A stretch of 64,000 nucleotides of DNA from Roseiarcus sp963836695. Lineage in GTDB: Bacteria; Pseudomonadota; Alphaproteobacteria; Rhizobiales; Beijerinckiaceae. The position numbers and the translations under genes were made by a program. The stretch spans positions 1-64,000 of the forward strand of contig CAWIKX010000011.1 of the NCBI GenBank assembly GCA_963836695.1, in the 5' to 3' direction. The stretch's first letter is position 1, and each line of letters begins with the position of its first letter. This document shows positions 55,324 through 63,899 of this stretch, piece after piece. The notes beneath the pieces are model-generated. The model worked only from the letters and a program-made list of their open reading frames with translations. It was not told the DNA's origin and made no database searches.

Positions 55324-57846
55324 ATGCGGACGACGACATTCTCATTCATCGATCATGTGCCCGCTTCGGTGCGAGAGTTCCCGAAGCGGCGCGCGGCCGA
55401 AATCGTGGGCCTCGTCGCGCTCGCCGGCGTGGCGAGCCTCACCCTCGCGCTTGCGACCTGGTCGGTCAGCGATCCCAGTCTCAATCACGCAACGAACGAG
55501 CGCGTCCATAATCTCTTAGGCGCTCCAGGCGCGATCGCCGCCGACCTCGTGATGCAGTTCATCGGCCTTGCCTCGGTAGCCTTTCTGACGCCGCCCGCGT
55601 TCTGGGGCTGGAGCTTGCGTCACCAACCGGCGGCTCGAGCGGCCACGCCTGAAGGTCGGCCTCTATTTGGCCGGGGTGATCGCGACCGCGGCGCTCGCCT
55701 CCCTGCTTCCTTCGCCTGGCAGGTGGCCGCTTGCCAACCGGTCTTGGCGGGGTCGTCGGCGACGCGGTTCTGGCGCTGCCCCATCGCCTCCTCCCCGCCT
55801 CGCCTTGGGCCACTGTCGCGCTGGGCTGCAGCCTTGCCGCAATCGCCATCCTCGGCCTCGCCGCCGCCTCCGGGGTTGGCGGCTCGCCCAGTTACCCGGA
55901 GGATGAACTCGACAACACAGCCGGAAAAGTCCGCGCTCGGGCGCTGGCGCGCTTCGACGAAGATGACGAGGATGAGCCAAGCTTTGGCATGGTGTCGATC
56001 GGCGCGGTCATTCATGCCTTGCTCACGGCGAAGGCGGCGCTGCGCCGGATGGCGTCTCGCGGGTCCAGGACTGCGAGCCAGTCCCCAATGCCGCGCCCGG
56101 CGCCGTCGCCAGCCTCGCCCGTGCCCTGGTCGGCCTTGCGCGATCCCGACGACATCTCGACCATCGCCGCCGCGCTCGCGCCTCGCGCTCCGGATTCGGC
56201 GCCTTTCCCTGCCGTTCCACTCGCCGGTCGTCCCCCCGATCTCCAGCCGGCCGAGTGCGGTCAGGCCGGTGTTCGGGATGTCGACCACGCCACGGGGCGA
56301 ATGGATCATGCCCTCGATCACGATGCTGACGGAGCCGAAGAAATCGATCGGCGCCAAGATTTCGCAAGATGCGCTGGAGCAGAACGCCCGCCTGCTCGAG
56401 GGAGTCCTCGACGATTTCGGCGTGAAGGGCGAGATCGTCAACGTACGTCCGGGCCCGGTCGTCGCCCTCTACGAACTTGAACCAGCGCCTGGCATCAAGT
56501 CGTCGCGGGTCATCGGGCTTGCCGACGACATCGCTCGCTCGATGTCCGCCGTCTCGGCCCGCGTGGCGGTGGTTCAGGGCCGCAACGCGATCGGCATCGA
56601 ATTGCCGAACCAGCGCCGCGACACCGTCTATCTGCGCGAGCTGCTCGCCAGCGAAGACTTCGGCCAATCGAACCATCGCTTGCCGATCGCGCTTGGCAAG
56701 ACCATCGGCGGCGAGCCGGTGATCGTGGACCTGACCCGCATGCCTCATCTCCTGGTCGCGGGCACCACCGGCTCGGGCAAGTCGGTCGCCATCAACACCA
56801 TGATCCTCTCGCTTCTCTACCGAATGAAGCCCGAGCGATGCAGGCTCATCATGGTCGATCCGAAGATGCTCGAGCTCTCCGCTTATGACGGCATCCCGCA
56901 TCTCCTCACTCCCGTCGTCACCGATCCGAAGAAGGCTGTCATCGCCCTCAAATGGGCGGTGAGAGAGATGGAGGAGCGGTACAAGAAAATGTCGAAGGTC
57001 GGCGTGCGCAACATCGACGGCTTCAACGCCCGCGTCGCTGACGCGGTCGCCAAAGGAGAAGCGCTGACCCGCACCGTTCAGACCGGTTTCGACCGCGAGA
57101 CGGGTGAAGCAATCTACGAATCCGAGGAGATCCCGCTCGACGAGCTGCCCTACATCGTCGTCGTTGTCGACGAAATGGCGGATCTCATGATGGTGGCCGG
57201 CAAGGACATTGAGGGCGCGATCCAAAGGCTCGCGCAAATGGCGCGCGCCGCCGGCATCCACCTCATCATGGCCACGCAGCGGCCGTCGGTCGATGTCATC
57301 ACCGGCACCATCAAAGCCAACTTCCCGACCCGCATCTCGTTCCAGGTGACGAGCAAGATCGACAGCCGCACCATCCTCGGCGAACAGGGCGCCGAACAAC
57401 TGCTCGGCCAGGGCGACATGCTCTATATGGCGGGCGGCGGCCGCATCTCCCGCGTCCACGGGCCCTTCGTATCCGATACCGAAGTCGAGAAAGTGGTGGC
57501 GCATCTCAAGAAGCAGGGAGCGCCGGAATACCTGCACGCCATCACCGAGGACAACGACGCGGGAGGCGACGACGACGAGGCCCCCCTGCCCTCCCCCGGC
57601 TCGATGGATGCCGAAGAATCGGCCGATTATTACGATCGCGCCGTCAACATCGTGCTGCGCGACCGCAAGGTCTCGACGAGCTACATCCAGCGGCGCCTCT
57701 CGGTTGGCTACAACAAGGCTGCTTCGCTCGTCGAGCGGATGGAGAAGGAGGGCGTGGTCAGCGCCCCCAATCACTCTGGCAAGCGCGAGATCCTGATCGG
57801 CAATGGGGTCGATAAAGGCGCGTTCGAGGATTTGAGCGAGGACTAG
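55324..57846 (+). CDS. ftsK: DNA translocase FtsK, with three frame slips that cancel out
   Basis: The open frame covers 840 residues. The N-terminal part (AAEIVGLVALAGVASLTLALATWSV; DLVMQFIGLASVAFLTPPAFWGW) is the membrane domain. From about 55625 to 56300 the true sequence lies in the other two frames (LAGVIATAALASLLPSP, then LPASPWATVALGCSLAAIAILGLAAA), and it returns to the first frame at SKKSIGAKISQDALEQNA-like sequence. The motor domain is intact: GPVVALYELEPAPGIKSSRV, Walker A GTTGSGKS (from residue 480), Walker B VVVVDEMADLMM, and the gamma winged helix SYIQRRLSVGYNKAASLVERMEKEGVV. FtsK pumps DNA at the division septum and activates XerCD. An essential gene with three breaks argues for sequence errors. 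Confidence 0.92.
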   Translation: MRTTTFSFIDHVPASVREFPKRRAAEIVGLVALAGVASLTLALATWSVSDPSLNHATNERVHNLLGAPGAIAADLVMQFIGLASVAFLTPPAFWGWSLRHQPAARAATPEGRPLFGRGDRDRGARLPASFAWQVAACQPVLAGSSATRFWRCPIASSPPRLGPLSRWAAALPQSPSSASPPPPGLAARPVTRRMNSTTQPEKSALGRWRASTKMTRMSQALAWCRSARSFMPCSRRRRRCAGWRLAGPGLRASPQCRARRRRQPRPCPGRPCAIPTTSRPSPPRSRLALRIRRLSLPFHSPVVPPISSRPSAVRPVFGMSTTPRGEWIMPSITMLTEPKKSIGAKISQDALEQNARLLEGVLDDFGVKGEIVNVRPGPVVALYELEPAPGIKSSRVIGLADDIARSMSAVSARVAVVQGRNAIGIELPNQRRDTVYLRELLASEDFGQSNHRLPIALGKTIGGEPVIVDLTRMPHLLVAGTTGSGKSVAINTMILSLLYRMKPERCRLIMVDPKMLELSAYDGIPHLLTPVVTDPKKAVIALKWAVREMEERYKKMSKVGVRNIDGFNARVADAVAKGEALTRTVQTGFDRETGEAIYESEEIPLDELPYIVVVVDEMADLMMVAGKDIEGAIQRLAQMARAAGIHLIMATQRPSVDVITGTIKANFPTRISFQVTSKIDSRTILGEQGAEQLLGQGDMLYMAGGGRISRVHGPFVSDTEVEKVVAHLKKQGAPEYLHAITEDNDAGGDDDEAPLPSPGSMDAEESADYYDRAVNIVLRDRKVSTSYIQRRLSVGYNKAASLVERMEKEGVVSAPNHSGKREILIGNGVDKGAFEDLSED

Positions 57847-57982
57847 CGCAGACGGGCTTCCGTGTAGTCACGCTTGGGGAGCGCGGCCGTAGCGGATTGA
57901 CAGCGTCTGAACGCGAGGGTTTCTGAAGCGGTGTCCGCCCGCCAAACGGGCTGATCAGGGCAACCGACGGAGGAACGAACCC

Positions 57983-59602
57983 ATGCTCGGGCCCACTGCT
58001 CATCTTGATACGTTCGCGCGAGACAATCTGCCGCCGCCGGACCAATGGCCGGAGTTTCGCCTCGACCGGCTCGACTATCCAGAGCATGTGAACGCCGCGG
58101 TCGAACTAACCGACCGCATGGTCGAGCGCGGCTTTGGCGACCACACGGCGCTCATCGGCCATGGCCGGCGCCGGACGTACAAGGAGCTTGCGGACTGGAG
58201 CAACCGTCTCGCCCAAGCCCTCATCGAAAACTATGGTGTCAAGCCCGGCAATCGCGTTCTGATCCGCTCGGCCAACAATCCCGCGATGATCGCCTGTTGG
58301 CTTGCTGCGACAAAGGCGGGCGCGGTCGTGGTCAACACCATGCCGATGCTGCGGGCCGGAGAACTGACGAAGATCGTTGACAAGGCCGAGATCGGATTGG
58401 CGCTCTGCGACACCCGGATCCTGGATGAATTGGTCGCGTGCGCCAAGGACAGCAGCTTTCTCAAAAGCGTCGTAGGCTTCGACGGCACCGCCAACCATGA
58501 CGCTGAGCTCGACCGCCTCGCTCTCAATAAGTCGGTGACCCTGACCGCAGTGCCCACAGGGCGGGACGACGTCGCCTTGCTCGGATTCACCTCCGGAACA
58601 ACCGGCGCGCCGAAGGCGACGATGCACTTTCATCGCGATATTCTCATCATTGCCGACGTCTACGCGAAGGAAGTGCTTAAAGTTCGGTCCGAGGATGTGT
58701 TCGTGGGCTCTCCTCCGATCGCTTTCACCTTCGGGCTGGGGGAACTCGCCGTCTTCCCTTTGCGCTTCGGCGCCTCCGCGGTGCTGATCGAAAACGCTAC
58801 CCCGCCGAACCTCGTCAAAATCATCGAAACCTACAGGGCGACCATCTGCTTCACGGCGCCGACCGCCTATCGCGCGATGCTCGCGGCGATGGACGAGGGC
58901 GCCGATCTTTCCTCGCTTCGCTTAGCCGTGTCCGCAGGCGAGACGCTTCCAGCTCCCATCTATGAAGCCTGGACGGAGCGCACCAACGTGCCGATCCTCG
59001 ACGGCATAGGCTCGACGGAAATGCTGCACGTATTCATCAGCAATCGTCTCGATGATCGAAAGCCAGGCGTGACCGGAAAGCCGGTCCCAGGCTACGAGGC
59101 CAAAATCGTCGACCAGGATTTCAACGAAGTTCCGCTAGGGACGGTTGGACGGCTCGCGGTGCGCGGCCCGACGGGATGCCGCTATCTCGCCGACGCGCGC
59201 CAACAGGACTATGTGCAGAACGGCTGGAACCTCACCGGCGACGCATTCAGTCAGGATGAGGATGGTTATTTTCGTTTCGCCGCACGCAACGACGACATGA
59301 TCGTCTCGGCCGGCTACAACATCGCCGGCCCTGAGGTGGAAGCTGCGCTTCTGACGCACGAATCCGTCAGCGAATGCGCGGTGATCGGCCTATCCCACGA
59401 GGAGCGCGGCCAGATTGTCGCAGCCTTCATCGTGCTGAAACCGGGCGTCACCCCGGACGAAGCGACCGCAATGCGGCTGCAAGCACATGTTCAGGCGACC
59501 ATCGCGCCCTACAAATATCCGCGCACAGTGCGGTTCGTGGAGGCCTTGCCGAAGACGCAGACGGGCAAGATCCAGCGGTTCCAGTTGAGAGCTCTCGGCT
59601 GA
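57983..59602 (+). CDS. AMP-forming aryl-CoA ligase (2-aminobenzoate-CoA ligase / benzoate-CoA ligase type)
   Basis: A 539-residue acyl-adenylate-forming enzyme. Adenylation motifs are LLGFTSGTTGAPKATMHFHRD (P-loop-like A3), ILDGIGSTEMLHVFISNR (A5), NGWNLTGDAFSQDEDGYFRFAARNDDMIVSAGYNIAGPEVEAAL (A7-A8 hinge) and LPKTQTGKIQRFQLR (A10 lysine). The opening AHLDTFARDNLPPPDQWPEF and the GSTEMLHVFISNR block point to the benzoate/2-aminobenzoate-CoA ligase branch. It would activate an aromatic acid with ATP and CoA. It converges with the DMT transporter, and other aromatic-degradation genes lie 1-3 kb downstream. The exact acid is not known. Confidence 0.88.
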   Translation: MLGPTAHLDTFARDNLPPPDQWPEFRLDRLDYPEHVNAAVELTDRMVERGFGDHTALIGHGRRRTYKELADWSNRLAQALIENYGVKPGNRVLIRSANNPAMIACWLAATKAGAVVVNTMPMLRAGELTKIVDKAEIGLALCDTRILDELVACAKDSSFLKSVVGFDGTANHDAELDRLALNKSVTLTAVPTGRDDVALLGFTSGTTGAPKATMHFHRDILIIADVYAKEVLKVRSEDVFVGSPPIAFTFGLGELAVFPLRFGASAVLIENATPPNLVKIIETYRATICFTAPTAYRAMLAAMDEGADLSSLRLAVSAGETLPAPIYEAWTERTNVPILDGIGSTEMLHVFISNRLDDRKPGVTGKPVPGYEAKIVDQDFNEVPLGTVGRLAVRGPTGCRYLADARQQDYVQNGWNLTGDAFSQDEDGYFRFAARNDDMIVSAGYNIAGPEVEAALLTHESVSECAVIGLSHEERGQIVAAFIVLKPGVTPDEATAMRLQAHVQATIAPYKYPRTVRFVEALPKTQTGKIQRFQLRALG

Positions 59603-59628
59603 TCGACGTGGCGGGTGGCATAGAGAAG

Positions 59629-60489
59629 TCAAGCGAAGCGCTTGGCGCCGGCGACGCACAGCACAACGACGGCTGTGGACGCGATCATGGTCCAAGCGAT
59701 CGGTTCATGAAGGAGAGCGGCAGCCAAGATCAGGCCGAAGAAGGGCTGTAGGAGTTGCAACTGACCGACGCTGGCTATGCCTCCGAGAGCGAGGCCCCGA
59801 TACCAAAAGACAAAGCCGACCAGCATGCTGAAGATCGACACGTAGGCAAGGCTGATCCAGGCAGGCGCGCCAATGCCGATCCAGCTCGCAGGCAAGGTGA
59901 ACAGAGCGATTGCAGCCATCAGCGGAAGCGACAGTAACAACGCCCAGGAGATGACTTGCCAACCGCCGAGCCGGCGCGAAAGCGTCGCGCCTTCTGCGTA
60001 GCCAAGCCCGCAGAGCAGAATGGCGGCGATCATTAGAAGATCGCCCGCGAACGATCCGCCTTCGCTTCGCGAAAGCGCAAAGCCCGCGACGGTCGTCGCG
60101 CCGAGGAGGGAGAATAGCCAGAAGGCGGGCTTAGGTCGCTCGCCGCCGCGCAATACGCCGAAGATGGCGGTTGCGAGAGGCAAAAGGCCGATGAAAACGA
60201 TGGAATGCGCCGCCGTGATGTGCTGAAGCGCGAGCGCTGTCAGCAGCGGGAAGCCCACGACAACTCCGATCGCCACGATAGCCAGCGAAAAAACATCGTT
60301 ACGGGCCGGGCGGGGCTGCCGGAGCGCGAAGATAAAAACCGCACCCACCAACGCGGCGATCGCTGCCCGCGCGGACGTCAGGAATATTGGCGAGAAATCT
60401 GCGACCGCTACACGAGTGGCCGGCAGCGATCCGCTGAAGATGACGACGCCCAGTAGGCCGCTGCCCCATCCCTCGGTTGTTCGTTCCAT
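59629..60489 (-). CDS. EamA-domain DMT-superfamily transporter
   Basis: A 286-residue protein with ten membrane helices and two EamA repeats: LLGVVIFSGSLPATRVAVADFSPIFLTSARAAIAALVG in the first, and GDLLMIAAILLCGLGYAEGATLSRRLGG with SMLVGFVFWYRGLALGGIASVGQLQLLQPFFGLILAA in the second. Such carriers export amino acids, nucleobases or similar metabolites; the substrate cannot be read. It ends 26 bases from the CoA-ligase stop (convergent). The palindromic CTGTAC/GTACAG element about 80 bases upstream of its start is a likely control site. Confidence 0.9.
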   Translation of the reverse strand: MERTTEGWGSGLLGVVIFSGSLPATRVAVADFSPIFLTSARAAIAALVGAVFIFALRQPRPARNDVFSLAIVAIGVVVGFPLLTALALQHITAAHSIVFIGLLPLATAIFGVLRGGERPKPAFWLFSLLGATTVAGFALSRSEGGSFAGDLLMIAAILLCGLGYAEGATLSRRLGGWQVISWALLLSLPLMAAIALFTLPASWIGIGAPAWISLAYVSIFSMLVGFVFWYRGLALGGIASVGQLQLLQPFFGLILAAALLHEPIAWTMIASTAVVVLCVAGAKRFA

Positions 60490-60568
60490 CCGCCCTCACT
60501 TCCTCGACCCTCACAGTAAGAGTTGAAGATTGGCATGAACACGGACGGTGCAACGCATTTTCCATATT

Positions 60569-60594
60569 CTGTACTGGCGGGGTCATGCGTACAG
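60569..60594. promoter_or_regulatory. Inverted repeat CTGTAC-N14-GTACAG upstream of the DMT transporter
   Basis: Perfect 6-base arms at 60569-60574 and 60589-60594. MocR/PdxR-type GntR regulators bind repeats with similar cores near DMT transporter genes, but no such regulator gene is in the window. Confidence 0.4.
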
Positions 60595-60619
60595 TTGGCT
60601 ATGACGGCGCCACGCGCCT

Positions 60620-61861
60620 TCACTTGTTGACTTGGTTCTGCGTGAAGCCAGCTTTGCTAGCGTAGCCCTTGACGATCGCCTCGCGCTCGGCGTGGCTGAG
60701 GATGCGATCGACCAATTCAAATCCCGCGGGGGCGAGCTTCTCGACTTCGTCGATCACACGCTCTGGCCCGCCCTTGCGGTTGAGGCGCACGATCTCAGCG
60801 GTTTTGGGCAGGCGGTCGCACTCGTACTCGTGCAGCGCCTGCATGGGATGGTCGGCCTTCCGAAGCCAGTCGGCAAGAGAGCGTGCGTCAAGGATGGCTT
60901 GTGCGGCGCCGTTCGAGCCGACCGGGTACATGGGATGAGCGGCGTCGCCGAGTAGCGTGACGCGGCCATAGCTCCAATGCGGCAGGGGGTCGCGGTCGCA
61001 CATGGGGTACTCCCAGCAGACCGAAGTCGCGCGCACCAGCGCTTCGACATCGACACCCGGAACATTGAAGCGCCTCGCGTACGGGATCACCTCGTCCATC
61101 CGTCCCGTTCGAGACCATGAATCGCTCGGCGGAGGCGTGACCTCGCCGTCGGCGATGCGCGAGACGATCGCCCAGTTTGTGAGGCGATGATCAGGCGCCG
61201 ACCCTGGCGCGATCGGATAGAGGGCGATCTTCGCGCTCATGCCGCCAGCGATGTACATCGACCCGCCCGTCAGGAACTTCGGCCATTCTGCCGCGCCGCG
61301 CCACAGCATCAGCCCCTGCCATTTGGGGGGACCCTGCTTCGGGTCGAAATGGCGACGCACGACGGAATGGATGCCATCCGCGCCGACGAGCACGTCGCCG
61401 CGCACAGTTTCGCTGCTCACCCCGGACTTCGCGTCAGTGAAATGCGCGACAACTCCGCCCTCGTCCTGCAAAAAACCCTGCAGCCTCCAACCCGTGCACA
61501 CCCCGCCAGACCCGAGTTTCGCGATGACTTCGTCGTGGATCGTCTTCTGCAGACGGCCGCGATGGATCGAGAATTGAGGATAATCGAAGCCGGCGTCCAT
61601 GCCGCGCGGCTCGCTCCACACCTTCTGCCCGAGCCGGCTGACATAATGCAGCTCCTTGGTGCGGATCCCGACGGCGTCGAGCCTGGGCAAGAGATCGAGC
61701 GCGGCAAGTTCCTTGATGGCGTGCGGGAGAATGTTGATGCCGACGCCAACCTCGCGGATCTCGGAGGCTTGCTCGAAAATGACGCTTTCGATGCCCCGCC
61801 GATGAAGCATGAGCGCCAGCGTCAGTCCGCCGACGCCCGCACCCGCAATGAGCACTTTCAC
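60620..61861 (-). CDS. FAD-dependent aromatic hydroxylase (group A flavin monooxygenase)
   Basis: A 413-residue flavoprotein. MKVLIAGAGVGGLTLALMLHRRGIESVIFEQA is the FAD-binding fold (GxGxxG), VRGDVLVGADGIHSVVRR is the DG motif that binds FAD and NAD(P)H, and YGRVTLLGDAAHPMYPVGSNGAAQAILDARSLADWL is the GD motif. This is the p-hydroxybenzoate hydroxylase/salicylate hydroxylase fold. The gene ends in VKGYASKAGFTQNQVNK. It is followed on the minus strand by nothing until the DMT gene, and preceded by the cupin gene 30 bases upstream, so cupin and hydroxylase form an operon. An aromatic acid substrate is likely from context. Confidence 0.9.
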   Translation of the reverse strand: MKVLIAGAGVGGLTLALMLHRRGIESVIFEQASEIREVGVGINILPHAIKELAALDLLPRLDAVGIRTKELHYVSRLGQKVWSEPRGMDAGFDYPQFSIHRGRLQKTIHDEVIAKLGSGGVCTGWRLQGFLQDEGGVVAHFTDAKSGVSSETVRGDVLVGADGIHSVVRRHFDPKQGPPKWQGLMLWRGAAEWPKFLTGGSMYIAGGMSAKIALYPIAPGSAPDHRLTNWAIVSRIADGEVTPPPSDSWSRTGRMDEVIPYARRFNVPGVDVEALVRATSVCWEYPMCDRDPLPHWSYGRVTLLGDAAHPMYPVGSNGAAQAILDARSLADWLRKADHPMQALHEYECDRLPKTAEIVRLNRKGGPERVIDEVEKLAPAGFELVDRILSHAEREAIVKGYASKAGFTQNQVNK

Positions 61862-61891
61862 GGGGTTCGCTCCTTCACCTTCGGCGCAAGC

Positions 61892-62347
61892 CTATTTCGC
61901 TTCTTCAGGCGGCGGGAGGAAGTCAACTTCGTGCTTGGCGGAGAGCGCAACCACCTCTGCTGGCGTCTGCTCGGCCATGTTGTGAATCCCCCAGAAGAGG
62001 TCATAGAGCCGACGCGTCGGGGCGACCCAGAACAGGCATTTCACCGTCCGTCCCGACTTGTTGTAGATGGCGTGCGGCAACCCCATCGGCATGCGCACGA
62101 GATCGCCGGGATTGGCGAAGACAGTCCGGCCGTCAAGCATCAGCTCGAACTGGCCCTCAAACATGTAGATGAACTCATCCTGCGTCGGATGGATATGAGG
62201 CGGCACGAACGTGTCCGACGGAAGGGTCGCATGCCAGGAGAAGGAGCCCTCGCTGACTGACTTGGGCACATAGGTTTGGCCAAGAATGTTCCAGGCGATG
62301 TTATCGAGGCCGTCGCCAGCCTTGGTGATTCCGGGCGCCAACGCCAT
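61892..62347 (-). CDS. Cupin-domain protein
   Basis: A 151-residue single-cupin protein. Motif 1 is FVPPHIHPTQDEFIYMFEGQFEL with two His and a Glu as metal ligands, and motif 2 is GDLVRMPMGLPHAIYNKSG with the third His. FWVAPTRRLYDLFWGIHNM follows. Proteins of this size in aromatic clusters may be dioxygenases, isomerases or sensors; I cannot tell which. It lies upstream of the FAD hydroxylase on the same strand and is divergent from the MarR gene, which probably regulates it. Confidence 0.85.
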   Translation of the reverse strand: MALAPGITKAGDGLDNIAWNILGQTYVPKSVSEGSFSWHATLPSDTFVPPHIHPTQDEFIYMFEGQFELMLDGRTVFANPGDLVRMPMGLPHAIYNKSGRTVKCLFWVAPTRRLYDLFWGIHNMAEQTPAEVVALSAKHEVDFLPPPEEAK

Positions 62348-62442
62348 GGTCCGTGTCCTTCCTTGCGTTTATTGATCTGCGAGCGGCGGGGGAGCGCCCA
62401 CTCACATTCCGGTCTTCCGCCGATTGCTATCACGGCATTGTG

Positions 62443-62457
62443 GCGCATAATATGTGC
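62443..62457. promoter_or_regulatory. MarR-type palindrome overlapping the start of the MarR gene
   Basis: GCGCATA-A-TATGTGC is a 15-base palindrome with one mismatched pair, the size expected of a MarR operator. It lies in the divergent region between cupin and MarR genes and covers the proposed MarR ATG at 62452. Confidence 0.45.
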
Positions 62458-62961
62458 AAGTCAACAGAATTGGGCCGACCGGCGCTGGGAGGGCGATTGC
62501 TAGAGCGCGAGAGGGAGGGGGCCGCTGCCAAAGCTTTCAGGCTCGAGGATCATCTGTTCTTCTATTTCAGTCAGATCCTTGCGGGACGCACGCGGGCGAT
62601 CAATGCACAGCTGCGTCCTCACGGCATCGACTATCCTCGTTGGCGGGTCCTTGCCGTGCTGCAGGAGCATTCCGGAGCGACGATGGGCGAACTCGCCGAC
62701 CTGACCTCCGTGGATCGCACCACGCTCACCCGCACGCTTGGACTGATGGAAAACGCGGGGCTTCTGGCCCGTAGAGAACGGAAGAGCGACCGCCGCAGCC
62801 TGGCGATCTCGCTCACCGCGCAGGGCAGACGGATGTTCGCGCGCATCTTGCCGCTGACGCTTACCGAAACCGATCGCGCGTTGACCGACTTCTCCGCGGA
62901 GGAGATAGAGGCTCTCAAAGATTGGCTCCGAAGAATGGCCGACAATCTCAAAGCGCCGTGA
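62452..62961 (+). CDS. MarR-family transcriptional regulator
   Basis: From ATG 62452 the protein has 169 residues; the open frame extends upstream to 62353 but that part is without family character. FRLEDHLFFYFSQILAGRTRAINAQLRPHGIDYPRWRVLAVLQEHSG is the N-terminal dimer helix and start of the winged helix, TMGELADLTSVDRTTLTRTLGLMENAGLLARRERKSDRRSLAISLTAQG is the recognition helix and wing with the conserved DxR (SDRR). MarR proteins usually repress nearby genes until an aromatic ligand binds. A palindrome overlaps its start, so TTG at 62497, just after GGAGGG, is an alternative start. Its gene is divergent from cupin/hydroxylase. Confidence 0.88.
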   Translation: MCKSTELGRPALGGRLLEREREGAAAKAFRLEDHLFFYFSQILAGRTRAINAQLRPHGIDYPRWRVLAVLQEHSGATMGELADLTSVDRTTLTRTLGLMENAGLLARRERKSDRRSLAISLTAQGRRMFARILPLTLTETDRALTDFSAEEIEALKDWLRRMADNLKAP

Positions 62962-62962
62962 G

Positions 62963-63766
62963 TTGCGCTTCCAGGCGGGGACAGTTCCAGTGGATTACGA
63001 TCGCGCTTACGCCAACGGCCCCTTCATCCCAGGGGCCGAAACATTTCCGCCTCGCTGGATAAAGGAAGCCGCCGCTTTTCGCGCGGCTTTGAACGAGCGC
63101 GCCAGGACCGCCATCCCTTATGGCCCAGGAGAGCGCAACCGGCTCGACCTCTTTCTGCCCGAAGCCTCGCCACAGGGTCTTCTGGTGTTCATTCATGGCG
63201 GCTACTGGCTGAAGTTCGGCCGCGAAATGTGGTCGCATCTCGCCGCGGGCGCCTTGGCGCGCGGGTGGGCCTGCGCAATGCCGTCTTACACGCTCGCGCC
63301 CAACGCGCGGATCAACGTGATGAGCCAGGAAATCGCGCGCGCCGTCGAAGTCGCCGCGAGCCTCGTTGCTGGCCCGGTGGTTGTCGCCGGACATTCCGCA
63401 GGCGGTCACTTAAGCGCCCGGATGGGTTGCGGGAACGTCTCGTTGTCGACCCCTGTAAAGCGGGTCGTGCCGATCTCGCCGCTTGCGGATCTCGAGCCAA
63501 TCTCTCTCACCGCAATGAACGCCGACCTGCGTCTCGATCCAGCGGAAATTGCCAATGAGAGCCCTGCCCTTCTCGCGCTTCGTCCAGGCGTGGAGGCCCA
63601 TGTGTGGGTCGGCGCCCAGGAACGGCCTGCTTTTCTTTGGCAAGCTCGACTCTTGTCCGAGGCCTGGTCGTGCCCGTGGACTCCGGAAAGCGGCAGGCAT
63701 CATTTTGATGTCATTGACGGACTGGCGGATCCGGCTTCGGCGCTGCTGTCCGTATGCCTGGATTAA
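62963..63766 (+). CDS. Alpha/beta hydrolase, kynurenine-formamidase/carboxylesterase-like
   Basis: A 267-residue serine hydrolase. LLVFIHGGYWLKFGREMWSHLAAG is the oxyanion-hole HGGYW motif seen in arylformamidases, VVVAGHSAGGHLSARM is the nucleophile elbow (GHSAG), and GRHHFDVIDGLADP contains the catalytic His near the C terminus. VDYDRAYANGPFIPGAE at the start is typical of this group. It might cleave an N-formyl or ester bond of an aromatic intermediate. TTG at 62963 is one base after the MarR stop; GTG at 62990 is a shorter option. It is likely transcribed with the MarR gene. Confidence 0.85.
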   Translation: MRFQAGTVPVDYDRAYANGPFIPGAETFPPRWIKEAAAFRAALNERARTAIPYGPGERNRLDLFLPEASPQGLLVFIHGGYWLKFGREMWSHLAAGALARGWACAMPSYTLAPNARINVMSQEIARAVEVAASLVAGPVVVAGHSAGGHLSARMGCGNVSLSTPVKRVVPISPLADLEPISLTAMNADLRLDPAEIANESPALLALRPGVEAHVWVGAQERPAFLWQARLLSEAWSCPWTPESGRHHFDVIDGLADPASALLSVCLD

Positions 63767-63899
63767 AGAAAAACTGCCGTCCCCTTAGGTCGGCGGCTCT
63801 CGGTCTCCACGGATCGAGCGCTGCGGCCCATCCCTCCGCCTTGCCCGCCTCTCGCCGTGGCCTTAGGGATGGGGCGACACCAAACAGGAGAGTTCGTGA

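Noticed and set aside
56023..57774. A 583-codon open frame antisense to ftsK
   Set aside because: No motif, and the plus strand encodes an unmistakable FtsK motor.
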